Source: Pseudogymnoascus destructans
Taxonomy: Eukaryota > Ascomycota > Leotiomycetes > Thelebolales > Thelebolaceae
Length of the DNA: 64,000 bases
Direction of reading: 5' to 3'
Assembly: GCF_001641265.1 (NCBI RefSeq)
Contig: NW_020167533.1
Location: forward strand, 992,001-1,056,000
Below are positions 58,598 through 64,000 of the stretch, one piece after another. The translations under genes and the position numbers were made by a program. The stretch's first letter is position 1. Each line of letters starts with the position of its first letter. The notes beneath the pieces are model-generated. The model did not search any database. It was not told the DNA's origin and saw only the letters and a list, made by a program, of their open reading frames with translations.

Positions 58598-61500
58598 CTA
58601 ATCCGTCTCCATATTATCTGTCACTGCTCCGCCGCCCCTCTTCTCTCGGACCCAGACAACGAAGTCGTCAATGACGCCCGGCCACGCACCCTCCTCAGAC
58701 CAAAAGCTCATCGTCTCGTCCTCCCTGCTCTTGGTGAAGAACTCAAGCGTCTGGTTCCACATGTCTTTATTAACGGTCTTCGTCCACTTGGCGTTCAGGA
58801 ACTCGAGCCACAGCTTCAGCCAGTCCGTCATCGCAGAAGCCCAGCACATGCCAGGGCTTGAGAAGAGCATCTCCCAGTACACAAGGGCGTTCTCGAGAGG
58901 TAGCGCTTTCTGACTACGCTCTTTGGAGCTGACAAAGGTGTGTTTGTAGACACGCTTGAAAAGGGTGGTGTCGGAGGAGAGGAGTTTTGTCTGGCTAGCA
59001 ATGTATGCTTTTTGCTTGGGTATTGTGTCTAAGGTGCTTCTAGAGTCGGCTCTGGATCGGGTCAGTAATTTCTTGCAGGAACAAGGAGGTAGGACTCACC
59101 CAGCCTTTTGCCAGCCCTTTACAAACCCATCTCTCGTCATCTCCCCGATTGCCGGAGCCTGGACAATTTCTAGTGAAATGAGGGACGATGCGTCTTCGAG
59201 ATTCACGGCGAGGTCTGTGAGATATGCCATCGTGCCGTCGACGCTGATGGAATCCTTTTCATCATCCGACCCTACGATCAGAAGTCAGAGAGTGCTACGG
59301 GGTACCTCTATGTTTGTTGCCTTGGTCATACATACCTCGGTATTTCTCAAATAAGTTACTCAAAGTTGTCAGCGACTTATCTTCGACTGGAGTAGGAGCA
59401 ACGGCCGGCTTGCCGCCCGAGGCATAGTATCTGTAGACCCAAGCTGTTAGCGGATCTCCAAGTCAAGTATAAGTGACGCATAATTCCGACAGGGGGACTA
59501 AACAATTGCTCCTGCTTGGAAAGCCAACCTAAAACGGCCGGCACTACAGGGACTGGTGAACTAGGGGGTATCGGTTCCCGATAAGGAAGACGAGGAGCTG
59601 GTGGAGGACTATGACTTCGACGACTTGGAGAACTATGACCTCCACTGCTTGGAGAACGAGAGGCTTGAGGAGCCGCCACCCCCCTGGAGTGTGAAAATGG
59701 TAGGAAACCCGGATTATTTCCAGCACTAGGTCCACCATGAGCTGGTTGGGCGCTGGGGATAGAAGGCTGGCTAGCAACCCCAGATCCCGACTCAAAATGT
59801 GGTATGGAAGCTGGGACCCCATTTTGATGAGACCGCAGTTGATTATTATTAAATGAAAGATAATTCGGAAAGATAGTTGGGTAATTCTGGAACAATGCCA
59901 AGCGATTATGATCGTACGGCTGAGCGTAGCAATTCTGAACGTAGCCATTCACCACTTCAAAATGCCGGCCCGCATCGTCAAAGAGCACAATCGTCGCCTT
60001 TGTCGATACGGGGCGGGGTATTATGGACGACTGCCCAGACTCCTTATCAGAATGGCCAGCCACCCGTCCAAAATACCCCGCTCCCATTTCAGAATGGCCA
60101 GCCTTACCATCAGAATGGTTATCTTCAGAGTGCTCAGCCTTACTCTCAGAATGGCTACGTTAAGAATGGGCAGCCTTCCTATCAGAATGCTCAACCCCAC
60201 TGTCAGAATGGCTACGTTCAGAATGCCCAGCATTGCTCTCAGTGATTGCGCTCTGGGAAAAGTAGGGTCGGCATTTTGAGGTGTCAATGGTTGGGCATCC
60301 GCATCCACAACAGCACCCACTGCTTGAGATTCCGCGCTCGAACTTGACCTGTAAGACAAAACGTATGGCATACTAACAGCTCGGGGTCTCGGCTGACGTA
60401 TAGAAAGATCGGGAGATTGAAATACTGATCCTAACCATGTAGCTTGAGCAGTCGGCGCCTGCATGTTTGCATAAGTATACTGAGGTACAACGTGCGTAGT
60501 TGGCGGTGGCGTACGACTCGGGGTCCTGTGCGATCCCTCAATTTTAGAAGTTGCTGGTACCATATTTGAAGGATATGAATGGGGCCTTGGGGGTTGAGAC
60601 AGCCCCGTGCGTGGAGGGGGTACTCCCAAGGAATATGGAGATGGCGATGGGCGTGACGGCGCATTCGTCGCAGCGGTAAACGGATCATATCGCCGCGAAC
60701 CAGTTGGAACTGGCAGTGGTAAAATCCGGTCTGGAAAAACCGGCTTGGCGGTCGGATTTGAAGGGGGTGCAAGTCGGTCCGGAGGCAAAGAATCCGCAGC
60801 GGGATTGAAACTTAGTTCGTCCTGAGGGATGTGGTCAAAACGGAAGATATTGGCGTTGAGCTCCGGCTGCTTTAGTACGGAGACACGCTGTCTCTTTCGC
60901 AATTCCCCTTGGTCATTAGGGACCCTTGAGGCATAATCTGAAAGTGGCTCCTGATCAAGGATAATCTCACTGTTTTCAAGGAGGTCCTCCTGTTCCTGCA
61001 GTACAACGCTAAGCCGCCTCTTTAATCCCTTCGGGCCAACCATGACGCTTCGTCGAGTGCCCCCTGGGTCTTCACCAGAGCACGATGTTTATTTTCAGAT
61101 TCCTTAGGCCCGTACCAACAAATGTGTCGCCTGCTCCTGCGCTCCAATGTGAATTGCGCCGTGCGTCGTGCAGTCTGCGATTTGCGAGTCCTGTGCCCTC
61201 TTTGAGCCAGCATATAACTGACAAAGCATGGGGGCAGATAAAAATATGTGGTCCAGACCTCAGTCACTTTGCGTCGCAGGTGGTTCACCAGGTTTTAACC
61301 CGTGCCATTGTTGTGGCTTCCCTCGGTTCAGAATGTGGAGTAATCATCGTAGTTTCCCCATTTGTCAATATTTCTGTAGTCATAGTCGTAGTTTCCCTGG
61401 TTCTCGATATGGCCCCAGGCACTATCGTCGCTTCCTCTGTTTTATGGTGTGGCCGCAGTCACCATCGTAGCTTCCTCCAGTTCAGCATAGTTGCCGTCTC

Positions 61501-62053
61501 CATCGTAGCTTCCGTCCTGTGCCGGCATCGCAGCTTCCCTTCCCAGCTTCTGCTGCATTATAGCCTGTTTTCGCTCCACCACCAAGTCAAATCAAAAGAG
61601 CAGCCCTCTCAAACCTAGGTGCCACTCCTGGCGCTCTTTCCTCCTCCATCCTTTTGTTCGAAGATCGGCGTTGTTCCTTCCTTCCACATGCGCGGGTCCC
61701 GTATGCTCCTTCGTGCGAGTACTAGCAACACACTCCTCTTCCTCCTTCCCATCGTCTCCCTCACCATATATCCCCCAGTATCGCAAATAAACAAAGGAAA
61801 CACAGCTCCACTTACGCATCACATGCAGCATCAAGCTTATAATTATGCTTCTTCAGCACCTACATCCCCAGCATCAGCACACATTCCCCACGGTTTACAT
61901 CACCCGCATCATACCACCCCACTCCCCACCTCCACCCCCCAAAACCCCAAGCTCAAGAGGGCAAAAACTTACACTGCTGGCCACCCTCTCTGACGCCCCC
62001 GTTATCCCCATCATCTGCGCCACTGTATTCCTAATCGTAGTACTGCTCGGCAT
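58598..62053 (-). CDS. dcn1: Cullin neddylation ligase Dcn1, with a 2.4-kb intron
   Basis: Dcn1 is a scaffold-type E3 that promotes Nedd8 transfer from Ubc12 to cullins. Exons I infer are 62053-61973, 61859-61816, 59430-59336, 59271-59100 and 59051-58598; phases agree (0, 2, 1, 2) and the product is 281 residues, normal for the family. The UBA domain is split over exons 1-3: VAQMMGITGASERVASS, then VLKKHNYKLDAACDA, then YYASGG. The PONY domain follows, with LFKRVYKHTFV, ALPLENALVYWEMLFSS, MTDWLKLWLEFL and GAWPGVIDDFVVW. Intron 2 (59431-61815) is 2385 nt, about thirty times the local norm, and contains another same-strand ORF. Canonical donor GCGTAAGT and the branch GCTAAC before the acceptor support it. 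Confidence 0.85.
59480..61043 (-). CDS. Pro/Ser-rich ORF nested in dcn1 intron 2, gene model unresolved
   Basis: I do not recognise this protein. An ATG at 61043 opens 340 codons; the first ~260 look coding (KRRLSVVLQEQEDLLENSEI, then FRFDHIPQDELSFNP and long Pro/Ser/Thr-rich stretches). The frame then enters the repeats at 60030-60240, where it reads as improbable Ile/Leu repeats. From about 60087 a different frame looks coding again (Ser/Pro-rich, SRRSHSPPPAPRLPYREPIP, then VLGWLSKQEQLF near 59500). A splice or a frameshift near the repeat must join them, but I cannot place it. The 3' end runs into dcn1 exon 3. It may be a nested gene, an alternative 5' part of dcn1, or a decaying insertion. 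Confidence 0.4.
60030..60240. repeat. Imperfect CAGAATGG-containing tandem repeat
   Basis: The motif CAGAATGGC or close variants recurs about ten times at 15-30-bp spacing, next to CAGCC steps. On the plus strand it reads as Gln-Asn-Gly repeats (YQNGQP, SQNGYV), but the neighbouring coding-like sequence is on the minus strand. Confidence 0.7.
61330..61540. repeat. Imperfect ATCGTAGCTTCC repeats
   Basis: The motif ATCGTAGYTTCC or a close form recurs about six times at roughly 25-50-bp spacing inside dcn1 intron 2, upstream of the nested ATG. The units are diverged. Confidence 0.6.
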
Positions 62054-63399
62054 GGCGTCAGTTTTTGAATCGTCCTCCTCGCTGTTGTTGTCGTGACGGC
62101 AACGCCCTGAACTCGCTCGTATGCGTCCTTTGTGTCGGTATGCACTATTCGTAGTGCAGCTTTCACTGGTAGATCGCCCACGGAGGTATCTGGCAGCGGG
62201 CAGTATCCGCGTCTAAAACCTCGATCTCGAAAGTCGCCGTGGTCGTCGAATGCCCTATCCTCTTCCGTTCTTCTATTCGCTTCACTTCCTTCAACTTCAC
62301 TTTTTTTCAACTCTTTGTCCTTCTTTTGCGGTGGCTGTAACTTTGTATGTATAACTCCAAATAGTACTGGAATAGAAGTGGGCATGAGGCGGGGTCGCGG
62401 GGCTGGGCTAGGTACCTGCCACTAACTGTCCCGTCCGTGCTGGGGTTAGTGACTTCAGCCTCACCTCACCTCACGCCTTATTAGGTGCGTTGGTCACGTG
62501 CGCAATATAAATTTGAGTGGGGGTAAGTGGTTCTTTGGAAGGAGAAGAGAGGGGGGTTTATCTATACTCTTGTGGTATCTTCTACAGGAGATGTAGGTGG
62601 GAGAAAGGAATATTTTTGGTTAGTGGTTGGTTTGTTCTCGTGGAAAATAAAATAAATTCTCTCTATGATAAAATATATAATTTACACAGTAAATCCATAC
62701 GTCATATATACTTCTTACAATATTTGCTGTGTCTAATGCATATAAAATACATTTGAATAAAACAAACCAGCGGTTTATGCTTTATTTTTCAAATCCTAGC
62801 GTTAGTTTCCCCCCTTTCTGTATTTTCTACAAGACCACATGGCTAAAGGAGAAAAACGGCACATCCACGCCTCATCGATCACCATCATACACATAAAATT
62901 ATCACATAGCTGAAGAAACTTCATACTCTTCGCTCTAGCTATAGCCACCACTCAAGACCACCACTCGCTTTTCCCCCTTCCCATCTACCAATGCCCAAGC
63001 AAGCACTCCTTTCCCAAAAATTAGCCGCCCCCCTTCCCACCCCAGCATACCGTAAAATAACAAAAACTCAGCCAATAACACCGAGAAGAGTAACTAATGT
63101 GCAAAAGTGTACGCCGCGCTGTATGCAATGCATGTTTTATCGAAGCCGATAGTCGATAATCCGATGTTGACTCCTTTCCCACCCCTTCCTGTTCCATTCC
63201 CACTGCCGTTCCCATCCCAAACACAGGGATCGAAATCATCGATTGGAAATCTGTAAAGTGTTGAATGGGAACGCAGTGGAGATGGTGACCCACCCGCTTC
63301 TGTCTGTATGCTGCCTCTCGAATACTCCACACAATCCGCGCCGAAAAATCGGTGAGTCGTCATAAAACCAACCCATTTTTCCGCGGCAAAGTAAACTCG
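62054..63399. other. Gene-free stretch upstream of dcn1
   Basis: This holds the dcn1 promoter and the 3' region of the RING-like gene. GTCACGTG lies at 62493-62500. A minus-strand frame at 62011-62385 looks mildly protein-like but has no recognisable family and overlaps the probable dcn1 5' UTR and first exon, so I leave it out. The stretch 62640-62800 is AT-rich. Confidence 0.4.
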
Positions 63400-64000
63400 T
63401 CACATAAACACTCCAACCCAGAACTTCTTATCCCCAATCTCGCTCGTGCAGTCATCGACCGCACACAGTGGGACCTTCCTCGCACCACTCTGCACCTCGG
63501 GGAATAAGTTCTTGCTCGTCGACTTCGCGTCCGGCTTGCGGCTCTGGTAGCATTTGTTGCAGTAGACCTGATACCGTGTTAGCACATGCACTCTCTCAAC
63601 GGATTTAATGAGAGAAAGGGAAATACACTTACATGACCACATTCCCTCACCACCCAAAACGGATGCTCCTCCCTATCCTTCCTACTCCTAGCCTTTGCCT
63701 TTGCCGCCGTCTTCCCCGCCGATGTAGGCGTCGTCACCGCAGCCGGCTCCTCAGGTCCAACCACCAACTCCTCGTCGCACGCCGGACAAACAATCACGTC
63801 ATCCTCCTTTGGCGAGCGCGTGAATCCTTCACCCACCGGCGGCGGCGGCACATGCTCTGCCTTCCTCGGCTCCTGTCTCACATGCTCATGGAGCGGAAAC
63901 GTGCGGAACCTCATCGAAGCACCACGCATATGCACCGGGATGGGCCCTATTTCGGATTGTCGTCCCAACACGTACCGCTCCATGTTTCCCTGAAGACTGC
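63400..64000 (-). CDS. RING-like zinc-finger protein (5' partial or near the edge)
   Basis: The C-terminal part resembles a fungal RING-like protein group annotated as cell-cycle control proteins. Exons I infer are 63983 (or beyond the window)-63633 and 63567-63400; the intron at 63568-63632 joins in phase 0 inside the finger. Zinc ligands visible are CPACDEE, then after a basic insert VRECGHVYCNKC, then PLCAVDDC. The order C-x2-C, C-x-H, C-x2-C, C-x4-C fits a RING variant with an insert in the first loop. The frame stays open upstream of the ATG at 63983 to the window edge, so the true start may lie outside. E3 ligase activity is inferred only. Confidence 0.65.

Noticed and set aside
59877..60279. 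Plus-strand Gln/Asn-rich ORF (QNGQPYHQNGY type)
   Set aside because: Gln/Asn repeats look prion-like, but they come from the tandem repeat. The flanks on the plus strand are not coding-like, whereas the minus-strand flanks are.
62011..62385. Minus-strand 124-codon frame upstream of dcn1
   Set aside because: It has some charged, protein-like stretches but overlaps the first dcn1 exon in another frame and has no recognisable family or splice partners.

Overview
This window is nuclear DNA of a filamentous ascomycete (Pezizomycotina). Genes are split by short GT-AG introns, mostly 42-115 nt, with CTAAC/CTAAT branch sites just upstream of the acceptor. The proteins are typical fungal forms: UreD, TFIIIC largest subunit with B-block domain, Adr1-type zinc-finger regulator, AIM6, GT90, and a UDP-rhamnose-type epimerase/reductase. 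The protein set would fit Leotiomycetes, but that is an impression from sequence style, not a test.

Layout. 1-17.4 kb: U1-70K (5' cut by the window edge), urease accessory UreD, cohesin subunit Scc3, a LaeA/UMTA-like methyltransferase with a 13-nt microexon, a DUF2235 hydrolase and a C2H2/fungal_trans transcription factor. 17.4-22.3 kb: a gene-free stretch with at least seven unrelated minisatellites. 22.3-30.4 kb: a decayed GT90 glycosyltransferase, mitoribosomal uL15m, a TesB-type acyl-CoA thioesterase, a MITE-like inverted-repeat element and the sorting nexin Mvp1. 30.4-34.6 kb: a repeat island built from a long fold-back element and a rearranged second copy. 35-46 kb: a UDP-4-keto-6-deoxyglucose epimerase/reductase, a broken deaminase-like gene, ribosomal eS19, a hydrolase-phosphatase fusion, an ER-anchored Ubc6/UBE2J-type E2 and AIM6. 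46.4-64 kb: a CCDC137-like nucleolar protein, the very large TFIIIC B-block subunit, the Rpl3 chaperone Rrb1 head-to-head with mitoribosomal bS6m, the neddylation ligase Dcn1 with a 2.4-kb intron holding another same-strand ORF, and a RING-like protein running off the right edge.

Most genes are housekeeping and are not in a metabolic cluster. A loose theme is translation and ribosome supply: uL15m, bS6m, eS19, Rrb1, the CCDC137-like protein and TFIIIC. Perfect TCACGTG (Cbf1-like) motifs lie upstream of uL15m, eS19, TFIIIC and the epimerase. The observations most worth following are a B-box/Pol III-type promoter inside an intron of the gene for the TFIIIC subunit that binds B boxes, the nested arrangement at Dcn1, the fold-back repeat island, the broken deaminase-like gene, and the fusion of an alpha/beta-hydrolase to a capping-type phosphatase.
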